Translations under genes and position numbers: made by a program
Notes under the pieces: generated by a model
The model's database searches: none
The model's input: only the letters and a program-made list of their open reading frames with translations
What the model was told of the DNA's origin: nothing
Shown here: one piece after another, positions 18,771-26,611 of the stretch
Layout: every line of letters begins with the position of its first letter
Numbering within the stretch: position 1 is the stretch's first letter
Origin: Collinsella provencensis
GTDB taxonomy: Bacteria > Actinomycetota > Coriobacteriia > Coriobacteriales > Coriobacteriaceae
Direction of reading: 5' to 3'
Length of the DNA stretch: 64,000 nucleotides
Assembly (NCBI RefSeq): GCF_900199705.1
Contig: NZ_LT904908.1
Span: forward strand, 467,542-531,541

Positions 18771-18816
18771 AAAAAGGGCCGGCTCGCACGAAGGCATCCT
18801 TCTGCGAACCGACCCC
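18771..18816 (-). terminator. Rho-independent terminator of the iron alcohol dehydrogenase gene
   Basis: On the minus strand a long GU-tolerant stem (GGGGTCGGTTCGCA / TGCGAGCCGGCCC) with an inner AAGGATGCCTT hairpin is followed by TTTTTCG. It lies about 100 nt after the dehydrogenase stop and may also end the convergent AraC-type transcript. Confidence 0.75.
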
Positions 18817-18911
18817 GATCAGATAAGGGAAATTGAACGGCGGCAACTCAAGGCAAGCAATACGCCGGGTAAGAGCGCGCGGCGGCATTACGAGACTGTG
18901 CTGCTACCTCA

Positions 18912-20078
18912 CTACAGGCACATCTTGAAAATGTTCTCGACATCCTCAGCCGAAAGCGGCTTGAAAGCGTGGTCCAAACCATGGGACGCGGCCTTCTCAG
19001 CCATGACCTTGAAGTTGGTGTCATCGATGCCCAGCTCACCAAGGGTGCTAGTGAGGCTCAGCGTGTCGAAAAGGAACTCGGAGGTCTTCTCGATGGCCTT
19101 GTGGGCAATCTCCATCGGCTCGAGATTCGCGTCAATGCCGAACACGTTCACGCCGTAGCTCACATAGCGCGGCAACGTGGTCTCGTCCAGGCAGTACTCG
19201 AGCCAACGCGGCGCGAGAATCGCCAAGCCCAGACCGTGGGTGATGTCATAGATAGCCGAAATCTCATGCTCGATGGGATGGCAGCTCCACGGCTGGGTGC
19301 GTCCGCCATCGACAAAGCCGTTGATCGCCCACGAGCTGGTCCACATCAGGTTGGCACGAGCCTCGTAGTTGTCCGGCTCCTTCATGGCGATGGGCGCGTA
19401 CTTCACGATGGTCTTCATCATGCCTTCCATGAAACAATCCAACATGTAAAGGTCCTGCTCCGTGTTGAAGTAGACCTCCATTATGTGATTGAACATGTCG
19501 GCCGAACCGCAAGCCGTTTGATACGGACTCACAGAATACGTGATGGTGGGATCGAGGAACGACACCTTGGGCAGCATCGCAGCCGCTCCCCTTCCCAGCT
19601 TATCCTGGGTTTCGGGGTTGGAGATCACGCCGCCGTTGTCCATTTCGGAACCCGTAGCGGAAAGCGTCAGCACCGTGACGATGGGCAGGGCCTTCTCGAT
19701 GGGGGCGCGCTCGCTTAGGAACAGCCAGGGGTCGTGATCGACGCAGGCGCCAGCCGCCATGAACTTGGTGGCGTCGATGGTGGAACCGCCACCGACTGCG
19801 AGCAGCACGTCGATGTGCTCGTCCTTGCAGATTTGAGCGCCCGTACGGACAGACTCGATACGGGGATTCGGTTCGATACCAGAGAGCTCAAAGAGGGTCA
19901 GACCGGCCTTCTCGATCTCTGCTACGATTTGATCGTACAAGCCGCTCTTCTTGATGGAGCCGCCACCATACGTCAACAGGACGCGAGATCCGAATTTGCT
20001 CAGCTCTTCGCCCAGATGGCAGAGCTGATTCTCGCCGAAGTAAACCTTGACTGGAATGTTATAGATGAACCCGTTCAT
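18912..20078 (-). CDS. Iron-containing alcohol dehydrogenase (BdhA/YqhD-like)
   Basis: A 388-residue cytoplasmic enzyme of the Fe-ADH family that reduces aldehydes, or oxidises alcohols, with NAD(P)H. The GGGS dinucleotide segment (LLAVGGGSTIDATKF) is near residue 100. The metal ligands are in GSADMFNHIMEVYF and HPIEHEISAIYDITHGLGLAI. Residue spacing matches butanol-dehydrogenase/YqhD members. AAGGG precedes the ATG. The gene is monocistronic, with a terminator downstream. Substrate is unknown. Confidence 0.9.
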   Translation of the reverse strand: MNGFIYNIPVKVYFGENQLCHLGEELSKFGSRVLLTYGGGSIKKSGLYDQIVAEIEKAGLTLFELSGIEPNPRIESVRTGAQICKDEHIDVLLAVGGGSTIDATKFMAAGACVDHDPWLFLSERAPIEKALPIVTVLTLSATGSEMDNGGVISNPETQDKLGRGAAAMLPKVSFLDPTITYSVSPYQTACGSADMFNHIMEVYFNTEQDLYMLDCFMEGMMKTIVKYAPIAMKEPDNYEARANLMWTSSWAINGFVDGGRTQPWSCHPIEHEISAIYDITHGLGLAILAPRWLEYCLDETTLPRYVSYGVNVFGIDANLEPMEIAHKAIEKTSEFLFDTLSLTSTLGELGIDDTNFKVMAEKAASHGLDHAFKPLSAEDVENIFKMCL

Positions 20079-20190
20079 GGAAACCCTTCTTTCGAACTCG
20101 CCTATCTATGTGTCCGAGCGGAGCGGCCCCGCTCGAAAACACCGGAACAAAACGTTGCGCACGAAGCGCCCCGCATGGCTGCCCTACGTG

Positions 20191-21705
20191 TTAATCCAAG
20201 TCAAACGCATCCGGTGCAGTTCGCCCGCCACCACGAACAGTCGCCGACCCGGATGCAGGGGCATCGGCAACGCGGGTATCGGCGGCCGCACCCTCGGCGA
20301 CGGACGCGTGGCTCGGCGCCTGCGCACCCTGCTCGTACACGCGACGAGGCTGCTCCTCGCCACGTGCAGCGGCAACGGTCACCACAACCTGGCGGACACC
20401 GGTCTCGCTCGGCAAGTCGAACATCGTCTGCTGGAGAAGCTCCTCACAGATGCTGCGCAGACCACGGGCACCGGTCTTGCGGGCCAACGCCTTCTTTGCG
20501 ATCTCATGCAGGGCCTCGGCTTCAAACACGAGATCGACGCCCTCCATGGCGAACATGCGACGATACTGCTTGACCACGGCGTTGCGCGGCTCGGTGAGGA
20601 TGGCAACCAGGTCATCCTCGGACAGCGCCTGCGTCTGCGTGATAACCGGCGTACGGCCGATGAACTCGGGAATCATACCGAAGTTGTTGAGGTCCTCGGG
20701 CAGCACCTGTTTGAGCAGGACGTTCTCGTCTTTTGACGTGGGGCCGGCGATCTCGGAATTGAAGCCGACGCCCTGGTTGCCCACACGGTCGGAGATGATC
20801 TTGTCGAGGCCAACGAAGGCGCCGCCGCAGATGAACAGGATGTTCGTGGTGTCGATCTGCAACAGCTCCTGCTGGGGATGCTTACGGCCTCCCGTGGGAG
20901 GAACACTCGCAACCGTGCCCTCGAGGATTTTGAGAAGCGCCTGCTGCACGCCCTCACCACTCACGTCGCGCGTGATGGAGAGGTTCTCGGCCTTGCGGGC
21001 GATCTTGTCGATTTCGTCGACGTAGATAATGCCGATCTGCGCGCGATCGATGTCGCCGTCGGCGGCGGTAATGAGCTTGAGCAGGATGTTCTCAACATCC
21101 TCGCCCACATAGCCCGCCTCGGTGAGCGCCGTGGCGTCGGCGATGGCAAAAGGCACCTCGAGCACGCGGGCGAGCGTCTGCGCGAGCAGCGTCTTGCCCG
21201 TACCCGTGGGACCGAGCAGCAAGATATTGCTCTTGGCAAGCTCGACATCCTCGTCGAGAGCATCGAACGCCTCGCCTGCGGTATGGGGCTCGTCGCCCTC
21301 AAGCACGCGGCGATAGTGGTTGTACACCGCAACCGACATGGCACGCTTGGCGTCCTCCTGCCCCATCACGTACTGGGACAGCGCATCATAAATCTCATGC
21401 GGCGTGGGAACGCGCGTGATAAGGGCCGAAGCGGTCTCACGCATGGTGGGTGCGGGGGCCTCCTCGGGCTCGTCTTCCTCCATATGCGGAACGTAAGTGG
21501 CGCCGAAGGCCTGCATCATGGCATCCTGGGCAAACGACTGGCCCAAAATCTCGTTGCATGCGTCGACGCACTCGTCGCAGATAAACATGCCATCCGCACC
21601 GCGCACGAGCTTGCGCACCTGGTCCTGCGTCTTTCCGCAGAACGAGCAACGGATCGAACCGTCGTCGGAGGAATGGGGATTGTGCGTTGTGGTATCGCGG
21701 GGCAT
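20191..21705 (-). CDS. clpX: ATP-dependent Clp protease ATP-binding subunit ClpX
   Basis: The AAA+ unfoldase that feeds ClpP. The N-terminal zinc-binding domain has CSFCGK (near residues 20-25) and CDECVDAC. The AAA core has Walker A GPTGTGKT near 165, pore loop GYVGED, Walker [11 protein letters not shown], the RKH loop (GRKHPQQE) and the ClpP-contact loop region NQGVGF. At 504 residues it is longer than the usual 410-430. The extra is a C-terminal Ala/Gly/Arg-rich tail of about 70 residues after [10 protein letters not shown], probably disordered. Its ATG overlaps the clpP stop (TAATG). Confidence 0.97.
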   Translation of the reverse strand: MPRDTTTHNPHSSDDGSIRCSFCGKTQDQVRKLVRGADGMFICDECVDACNEILGQSFAQDAMMQAFGATYVPHMEEDEPEEAPAPTMRETASALITRVPTPHEIYDALSQYVMGQEDAKRAMSVAVYNHYRRVLEGDEPHTAGEAFDALDEDVELAKSNILLLGPTGTGKTLLAQTLARVLEVPFAIADATALTEAGYVGEDVENILLKLITAADGDIDRAQIGIIYVDEIDKIARKAENLSITRDVSGEGVQQALLKILEGTVASVPPTGGRKHPQQELLQIDTTNILFICGGAFVGLDKIISDRVGNQGVGFNSEIAGPTSKDENVLLKQVLPEDLNNFGMIPEFIGRTPVITQTQALSEDDLVAILTEPRNAVVKQYRRMFAMEGVDLVFEAEALHEIAKKALARKTGARGLRSICEELLQQTMFDLPSETGVRQVVVTVAAARGEEQPRRVYEQGAQAPSHASVAEGAAADTRVADAPASGSATVRGGGRTAPDAFDLD

Positions 21706-22325
21706 TAGCGCTCGCTTCCTGCGTCGTTGCGGGAGGTAACGATGCGATCGATGAGACCATACTCGAGAGCGTCCTTCGCGCGCAGGTAGTTGTCGCGCTC
21801 GGTGTCGCGCTCAACCTTCTCAAACGGCTGGCCGGTGGCGTCGGACAGAATCTGGTTGAGGTTGCGGCGCATCTCTTTGATCTCGCGCGCGGCGATCTCG
21901 ATCTCGGTCTGCTGGCCCTGGGCGCCACCGCTCGGCTGATGGATCATGACCATGGAGTTGGGCAGGCAGAAGCGCTTACCCTTGGCACCGGCGGCAAGCA
22001 GCACGGCGGCCATGGAAGCCGCCATGCCCACGCAGATGGTGGAAACGTCGGGCTTGATGTAGTTCATGGTGTCGAGGATCGCCAAACCGGAATACACTTC
22101 GCCACCAGGGGAATTGATATACAGCGAGATGTCCTTCTCGGCATCTTGGCTCTCAAGGTGCAAGAGCTGGGCGATGACGAGATTCGCCGTAACGGAGTTG
22201 ACCTCCTCGCCCAAGAAGACGATGCGGTCGTTGAGCAGGCGCGAGTAAATGTCGTAGCTGCGCTCACCGCGCGGAGTTTGCTCGATGACATAAGGCACGA
22301 GGGCCGAATCAAGGCGTTGAATCAT
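21705..22325 (-). CDS. clpP: ATP-dependent Clp protease proteolytic subunit ClpP
   Basis: A 206-residue serine protease of the S14 family. The catalytic serine is in [14 protein letters not shown], the histidine in [10 protein letters not shown], and the aspartate lies in the [10 protein letters not shown] region. [11 protein letters not shown] is also typical. It forms the tetradecameric chamber for ClpX substrates. It is co-transcribed with clpX by a one-base overlap. Trigger factor upstream completes the common tig-clpP-clpX order. Confidence 0.97.
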   Translation of the reverse strand: MIQRLDSALVPYVIEQTPRGERSYDIYSRLLNDRIVFLGEEVNSVTANLVIAQLLHLESQDAEKDISLYINSPGGEVYSGLAILDTMNYIKPDVSTICVGMAASMAAVLLAAGAKGKRFCLPNSMVMIHQPSGGAQGQQTEIEIAAREIKEMRRNLNQILSDATGQPFEKVERDTERDNYLRAKDALEYGLIDRIVTSRNDAGSER

Positions 22326-22438
22326 GATGCTCCTTTCGTGAGAAGTATCGAGATAGATATGCGGCGCGCGGCGGACGCTCGTTCAAGCACATCTGCCACG
22401 CACCGCACGAACAATAAGCGTACAGCCGCTATGATACC

Positions 22439-22469
22439 CCGTTTGCAGCGGTCCTACCGCGTCAAACGG
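22439..22469 (-). terminator. Hairpin after tig (weak terminator)
   Basis: A 7-bp perfect stem (CCGTTTG / CAAACGG) with an inner 4-bp CGGT/ACCG stem lies 15 nt after the tig stop. No strong T-run follows, so it may only weaken read-through into clpP or protect the message end. Confidence 0.4.
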
Positions 22470-22483
22470 TATGGGGGTCCGAG

Positions 22484-23782
22484 TTACTCGGCGTCCTTGG
22501 CCTCGGCAGCCTTGGCAACCTCGTCGACCTCGGTGACCTGAGCGTTCTCAACGAGCCACTCGACGGCCTTGGTGCGACGGATGGAGTCGCGGATGGCAGC
22601 CATGCGGCCGTCGGCGAGGAACGCGGCCTTGGCAGCCTCGACGTCCTCGACGCCAGCGTTTGCGAACTCGGCGTCAATGTCCTCGTCGGTGACCTCAACC
22701 TTGAGGTTGCGAGCGAGCGCATCGAGCGCGAGGGACTCGCGAGCGACATCGTTGGCCTGACGGTGCAGGTCGCCGATGAACTGGTCGGCGGTCAGACGGT
22801 TGGCCTGGAGCCACGTGTCGAGGTTCATGCCACGGGAGGAGAGGCTCTGCAGGAAGTTCTGACCGAGGTCCTGGAAGACGGACTGCTCGTAATCCTCGTC
22901 GAGCTCCTCGAGCTCAAGACGCTTGGCGAGCTCGGCGACCGCACGGTTCTCCTTGAGCTGCGGCAGCTGGGTGGTCTTGTCCTGCTCGATCTCGAGCTTC
23001 ACGGCGTCGCGCATGGCGTCGATGCCGTCGAAGCCGAAGTTCTCCTTGGCGAAGTCGTCGGTGAGCTCGGGGATGTTGCGGGTGCGGATGCTCTTGACGG
23101 TGACCTCGGAGGAAGCGGTGGTCTCCTCCTCGCCCGGGAAGGTCCAGGTGATGGTCTTGGTCTCGCCGATGTTCATGCCCTTGAGGCCCTCGTCGAACTC
23201 CTTGGGCTGGTTGCCGCCGCCGACCGCGAACATGCGGCCCTCACCGGCAAGCGCCTCGGCGTTCTCGACGTCCTTGATGTCGACGGTCACGTAGTCGGTA
23301 TCCTCGACAGCGCGCTCGACGTCCTCGAAGGTGGCGTGATAGCCCATGAGCATGTCGATCTGCTGGTTGATCTCGGCCTCGGTGACCTCCGCCGGAGGCA
23401 TCTCGATGGCAACGGCCTCGTAAGAGGAGAGCTCGGGAGCCGGACGCAGCTTGAACTCGACGGTGTAGGTGTAGTCGGTACCGTCAGCGCAGAGGTCGAT
23501 CTCCTGGTAATCGCCCTCCTTGACCGGAACGATATCGAGCTCGTTCAGAACGGCACCCTCGTTGGAGCCGATGAGCTCATTGGTAGCATTGCCGAGGATG
23601 TACTCCTTGCCCAGCGCGGAATCGACGACGCGACGCGGGGCCTTGCCCTTGCGGAAGCCCGGGAAGTTATACTTCTTGGCAGCGTCCTTGGCTGCCTTCT
23701 TGATAGCAGCGTCGACCTTCTCGGCCTCAATGGTGACCTGAGCGGTAAGCTTACCGTCTTTCACGTCAGAAGTGATGTTCAA
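22484..23782 (-). CDS. tig: Trigger factor (ribosome-associated chaperone and prolyl isomerase)
   Basis: A 432-residue chaperone that meets nascent chains at the ribosome exit. The ribosome-binding signature appears as FPGFRKGKAPRRVV near residue 43. A PPIase-like domain (about 150-240) and the helical C-terminal arms follow. The final about 20 residues are acidic (TEVDEVAKAAEAKDAE). The start is a TTG at 23780-23782, chosen because GAGGAGGAACG is directly upstream. clpP and clpX follow. Confidence 0.95.
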   Translation of the reverse strand: MNITSDVKDGKLTAQVTIEAEKVDAAIKKAAKDAAKKYNFPGFRKGKAPRRVVDSALGKEYILGNATNELIGSNEGAVLNELDIVPVKEGDYQEIDLCADGTDYTYTVEFKLRPAPELSSYEAVAIEMPPAEVTEAEINQQIDMLMGYHATFEDVERAVEDTDYVTVDIKDVENAEALAGEGRMFAVGGGNQPKEFDEGLKGMNIGETKTITWTFPGEEETTASSEVTVKSIRTRNIPELTDDFAKENFGFDGIDAMRDAVKLEIEQDKTTQLPQLKENRAVAELAKRLELEELDEDYEQSVFQDLGQNFLQSLSSRGMNLDTWLQANRLTADQFIGDLHRQANDVARESLALDALARNLKVEVTDEDIDAEFANAGVEDVEAAKAAFLADGRMAAIRDSIRRTKAVEWLVENAQVTEVDEVAKAAEAKDAE

Positions 23783-23794
23783 CGTTCCTCCTCT

Positions 23795-23826
23795 AAAACA
23801 CGCCCGACATTGACATGGGTGTCGGG
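23795..23826 (-). terminator. Terminator downstream of tRNA-Leu
   Basis: On the minus strand a 7-bp perfect stem (CCCGACA / TGTCGGG, arms 23820-23826 and 23803-23809) is followed by CGTGTTTTAG. It lies between the tRNA and tig. Confidence 0.65.
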
Positions 23827-23855
23827 GCCCCTTTTGATACCACGATTTGGGACTG

Positions 23856-23939
<84 letters not shown>

Positions 23940-23968
23940 AACATGGTCACACAAGCTGTAGATGATAA

Positions 23969-24006
23969 CAAAAAGGGACGCACGAAACATCGCGCATCCC
24001 TTTGCA
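23969..24006 (-). terminator. Rho-independent terminator of gdhA
   Basis: On the minus strand an almost continuous stem (AAAGGGATGCGCGA / TCGTGCGTCCCTTT) with a 4-nt loop is followed by TTTTTGTT. It lies 110 nt after the gdhA stop and before the tRNA-Leu gene. Confidence 0.85.
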
Positions 24007-24115
24007 TACCCAGTTTCCACAGGATGAGGGGTTATGTTGCGTTTGACGAACCCGCAAGCGGCGACGATGCCCCCGCCAGCGTGCCCGCGCGATTAACGAA
24101 AATCGCCTTCGTCAC

Positions 24116-25471
24116 TTAGCAGACGCCCTGTGCCATCATGGCATCGGCGACCTTCAGGAAGCCGGCGATATTGGCGCCGAGGACGAAGTTGCCCTCGTTG
24201 CCGTAAGCGCGCGCCGTATCATCGACGTTGTGGAACATGCCGCGCATGAGCTGCTCGAGCTTGCCGTCGACCTCCTCGAACGTCCAAGAGAGGTGCTCGG
24301 CGTTCTGGCTCATCTCAAGACCGGACACAAGTACGCCGCCCGCATTCGCAGCCTTGCCGGGCATGAAGGCGACACCGTTCTCCTGCAGGTAATTCGTGGC
24401 ATCGATCGTAGTGGGCATGTTGGCGCCCTCACCCACGACCTTGCATCCGTTGGCAACGAGTGCCTGAGCGTCCTCGAGAAGCAGCGTGTTCTCGCGAGCG
24501 CACGGAAGCGCGATGTCACACGGGACCTGCCACACACCGCGGCCGTCCTCGGCGTGCCAGACGGCATTCGGGCGCTCCTCGGTATACATAGCAAGCGTGA
24601 CGCCCTTGTCGTGGCCGGAACGCTTCTGGTTGTAGACGTGCTCGAGCACGGTGTAGTCGATGCCGTCGGGATCCTCGACCCAGCCGTGGGTATCGGAGCA
24701 GGCCAGTACCTTGCCGCCGAGCTGAGCGACCTTCTGGACGGCGTAGATGGCGACGTTGCCGGAACCGTGCACGACGACGTTCTTGCCCTCAAAGGAATCG
24801 CCGTTGCTCTTGAGGTACTCGTCCACAAAGTACACCAGGCCATAACCGGTGGCCTCGGTGCGGGCAAGCGATCCGCCAAAGCTGAGGCCCTTGCCGGTAA
24901 GCACGCCGGTCCATTCGTTGCGCAGGCGCTTGTACTGACCGAACATGTAGGCAACCTCGCGGCCGCCAACGCCCAGGTCGCCGGCGGGAACGTCGGTGTT
25001 CGGGCCGATGTGGCGATAGAGCTCGGTCATGAAGGACTGGCAAAAGTGCATGATCTCGTTGTTGGACTTGCCCTTGGGGTCGAAGTCGGAACCGCCCTTG
25101 CCGCCGCCCATGGGTAGCGTGGTGAGGGAGTTCTTGAGAATCTGCTCGAGACCGAGGAACTTGAGCATGCCGAGCGTGACCGTTGGGTTGAAGCGCAGAC
25201 CGCCCTTGTAGGGCCCGATGGCGGAGTTGAACTCGACGCGGTAACCGCGATTGACCTGAACCTTACCCGCATCGTCAACCCACGGGACGCGGAAGATGAT
25301 GACGCGCTCAGGCTCGACGAAACGCTCGAGCAAGGCGGCCTCTTCGTACTCGGGGTGCGCATCGAGTGCGGGCTGTAGGGTACCGAGAATCTCGGTGGCA
25401 GCCTGGATGAATTCGGTTTGCTCGGGATAGCGATCCTTGAGCTCGGCGAGGACCTTTTCGGTGTAGGTCAT
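24116..25471 (-). CDS. gdhA: Glutamate dehydrogenase (hexameric, NAD(P)-dependent)
   Basis: A 451-residue enzyme interconverting glutamate with 2-oxoglutarate and ammonia. The dimerisation domain contains GPYKGGLRFNP and the catalytic lysine region PMGGGKGGSDFDPKGKS. The PAGDLGVGGRE segment follows, and then the nucleotide fold (VVVHGSGNVAIYAVQ) with a lower-domain ANAGGVLVSGLEM motif. Length and motifs match the bacterial 450-residue class, often NADP-specific. The ATG at 25469-25471 has GGAGG 5 nt upstream and is preferred over one 12 nt earlier. It is monocistronic with a strong terminator. Confidence 0.96.
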   Translation of the reverse strand: MTYTEKVLAELKDRYPEQTEFIQAATEILGTLQPALDAHPEYEEAALLERFVEPERVIIFRVPWVDDAGKVQVNRGYRVEFNSAIGPYKGGLRFNPTVTLGMLKFLGLEQILKNSLTTLPMGGGKGGSDFDPKGKSNNEIMHFCQSFMTELYRHIGPNTDVPAGDLGVGGREVAYMFGQYKRLRNEWTGVLTGKGLSFGGSLARTEATGYGLVYFVDEYLKSNGDSFEGKNVVVHGSGNVAIYAVQKVAQLGGKVLACSDTHGWVEDPDGIDYTVLEHVYNQKRSGHDKGVTLAMYTEERPNAVWHAEDGRGVWQVPCDIALPCARENTLLLEDAQALVANGCKVVGEGANMPTTIDATNYLQENGVAFMPGKAANAGGVLVSGLEMSQNAEHLSWTFEEVDGKLEQLMRGMFHNVDDTARAYGNEGNFVLGANIAGFLKVADAMMAQGVC

Positions 25472-25678
25472 TGTTGCCTCCAAAGTGCATAGCGGTGTAA
25501 TGCGAGGCCATAGTACTACGCTTCACTAAAGCGATTTGAGAACAATTGCCCTCGTTTCCTGTAGGTTTCTAGCCTGTGAACGAGCGAGAACGAATACGTT
25601 TCCAACGAGTGATTTGCCTGCATCTCATGCGCCTCATGTGGAGTGCGGGCGTTTCCACGTTACCTGGATGCCGGTCAT

Positions 25679-25707
25679 TTGCTCCTTCGGACCGAATCCT
25701 CTATAAT
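25679..25707 (+). promoter_or_regulatory. Sigma-A-type promoter of the tRNA-Pro/tRNA-Gly unit
   Basis: TTGCTC (25679-25684) and TATAAT (25702-25707) are spaced by exactly 17 bp. The promoter lies about 50 bp upstream of tRNA-Pro. Confidence 0.75.
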
Positions 25708-25759
25708 CGCTAGCGCCTTGGGACAAGCAGGGTCATATAACCCGGCTGCTCAACACCTT

Positions 25760-25836
25760 CGGGACGTGGCGCAGTTTGGTAGCGCGCCTGCTTTGGGAGC
25801 AGGATGTCGCAGGTTCAAATCCTGTCGTCCCGACCA
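25760..25836 (+). tRNA. tRNA-Pro (anticodon TGG)
   Basis: A complete cloverleaf: acceptor CGGGACG / CGTCCCG, anticodon loop TTTGGGA between CCTGC and GCAGG (anticodon TGG), T-arm GGTTCAAATCC, and encoded CCA end. 77 nt. Confidence 0.96.
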
Positions 25837-25841
25837 TATTT

Positions 25842-25915
25842 GCGGGCGTAGTTCATTGGTAGAACCTCAGCCTTCCAAGCTGATGAGGCGGGTTCGATTC
25901 CCGTCGCCCGCTCCA
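25842..25915 (+). tRNA. tRNA-Gly (anticodon TCC)
   Basis: A complete cloverleaf: acceptor GCGGGCG / CGCCCGC, anticodon loop CTTCCAA between TCAGC and GCTGA (anticodon TCC), T-arm GGGTTCGATTCCC, and encoded CCA. 74 nt. It follows tRNA-Pro by 5 nt. Confidence 0.96.
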
Positions 25916-25925
25916 GAGACTTTTC

Positions 25926-25963
25926 GAGCCCGGAGCCATCGCGGTTCCGGGCTCGCTTCTTTT
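25926..25963 (+). terminator. Rho-independent terminator of the tRNA unit
   Basis: A 9-bp perfect stem GAGCCCGGA / TCCGGGCTC (25926-25934 and 25946-25954) is followed by GCTTCTTTT. It lies 10 nt after tRNA-Gly. Confidence 0.85.
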
Positions 25964-25971
25964 ACGTGCCA

Positions 25972-25987
25972 ACGGGAATCGAACCCG
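25972..25987 (-). repeat. Inverted 16-bp copy of the tRNA-Gly T-arm
   Basis: The 16-bp T-arm core CGGGTTCGATTCCCGT of tRNA-Gly (25889-25904) recurs here on the opposite strand. No D-arm, anticodon arm or acceptor is recognisable around it, so it is a tRNA-like fragment, not a tRNA. Such tRNA 3'-end fragments often mark integration sites. Confidence 0.6.
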
Positions 25988-26113
25988 GTTGCGGGTGCGG
26001 AGCTGCGGAAACGCGGAAGCGTTTGCCAGCGAAGCACGCGAGGGCCGCAAGGGCCGAAGCGGAAAGAGCGCGCCTGCGCGCGGCGATTCCCGTCACTGGC
26101 TGCATATAAGAAA

Positions 26114-26180
26114 ACTTTGGGCCAAAATTCGGCATTCGGACCTCGTAATTGAGGGCCAAATGCCTAAAACAGCCCAAAGT
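26114..26180. repeat. 67-bp imperfect palindrome
   Basis: The outer arms are ACTTTGGGC / GCCCAAAGT (perfect). The middle arms are GGCATTCGG / CCAAATGCC (8 of 9). The inner arms are CCTC / GAGG with a 6-nt loop. Together they form one long nested hairpin in a gene-free area. Confidence 0.65.
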
Positions 26181-26213
26181 ATGGACACTCGCTCACTATG
26201 GACACTCGCTCAC
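26180..26213. repeat. Tandem 17-bp direct repeat
   Basis: TATGGACACTCGCTCAC occurs twice without spacer (26180-26196 and 26197-26213). It abuts the preceding palindrome. Confidence 0.8.
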
Positions 26214-26347
26214 GCATTTTCCGCCTGCCTGTATCCCGTTATCTATGGTTTCCCGCCATCGCCTATGGGTTTGCGCGCTTTGAGGCTTTCATACTGCAGT
26301 AATTCATAGGCAACGACAATTTGCCATAAGGAACAACGACCCGGCAT

Positions 26348-26453
26348 AGGCGATAGCGTCGTACCATGGGAACAGCCCATGTCAATCCTCTCCATTTTCG
26401 GTAAGAATACGGAAGGCGATAGCGTCGTACCGTGGGAACGGCCCATGTCAATC
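26348..26453. repeat. Two 40-bp direct repeats with an internal hairpin
   Basis: The unit at 26348-26387 recurs at 26414-26453 with two A/G differences, separated by 26 bp. Both copies contain a hairpin (CATGGG or CGTGGG pairing with CCCATG), and the changes keep pairing possible. Read on the minus strand, both would encode DMGxSHGTTLSP. Confidence 0.75.
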
Positions 26454-26585
26454 ACACTGGATTTCTCAATGCATGTTGGCGGAATCGATTGCTCTTTGGA
26501 GCAGTTAGGCGGCGCGATACGCCGTATACTTGAGCATGCGTATGCTCATTACAAAGCCGCTAATACAAAAGACCTTAAAACGTGA
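26445..26585 (+). CDS. Possible small ORF, unrecognised
   Basis: A 46-codon open frame starts at the end of the second 40-bp repeat and ends just before the channel gene. The predicted peptide begins MSITLDFSMHVGG and has a helical, basic-acidic tail (RRILEHAYAHYK). No family is recognised and the ribosome-binding site is weak. It may be chance. The stretch 25990-26440 holds no other convincing gene. Confidence 0.22.
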   Translation: MSITLDFSMHVGGIDCSLEQLGGAIRRILEHAYAHYKAANTKDLKT

Positions 26586-26611
26586 AGCAAGACGAGGGGG
26601 TACGTCCATCC

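Noticed and set aside
20100-20140. CGAGCGG/CCGCTCG hairpin between clpX and the alcohol dehydrogenase as a clpX terminator
   Set aside because: There is a good 7-bp stem but no T-run on the minus strand, and it lies near the dehydrogenase start, so a terminator call is not justified.
25960-26050. A third tRNA gene on the minus strand
   Set aside because: Only the T-arm core is present; no acceptor, D-arm or anticodon stem could be paired.
26348-26453. Two 40-bp repeats with a 26-bp spacer resembling a minimal CRISPR array
   Set aside because: Only two units, an unusual repeat length, a short spacer and no cas genes in the window. A local duplication with hairpin is more likely.
26240-26611. 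Possible fluoride riboswitch upstream of the CLC-F-like gene (GGCGAT-like sequences)
   Set aside because: The conserved pseudoknot elements of the crcB motif are not present in the right order, and the best GGCGATGG match is on the wrong strand.
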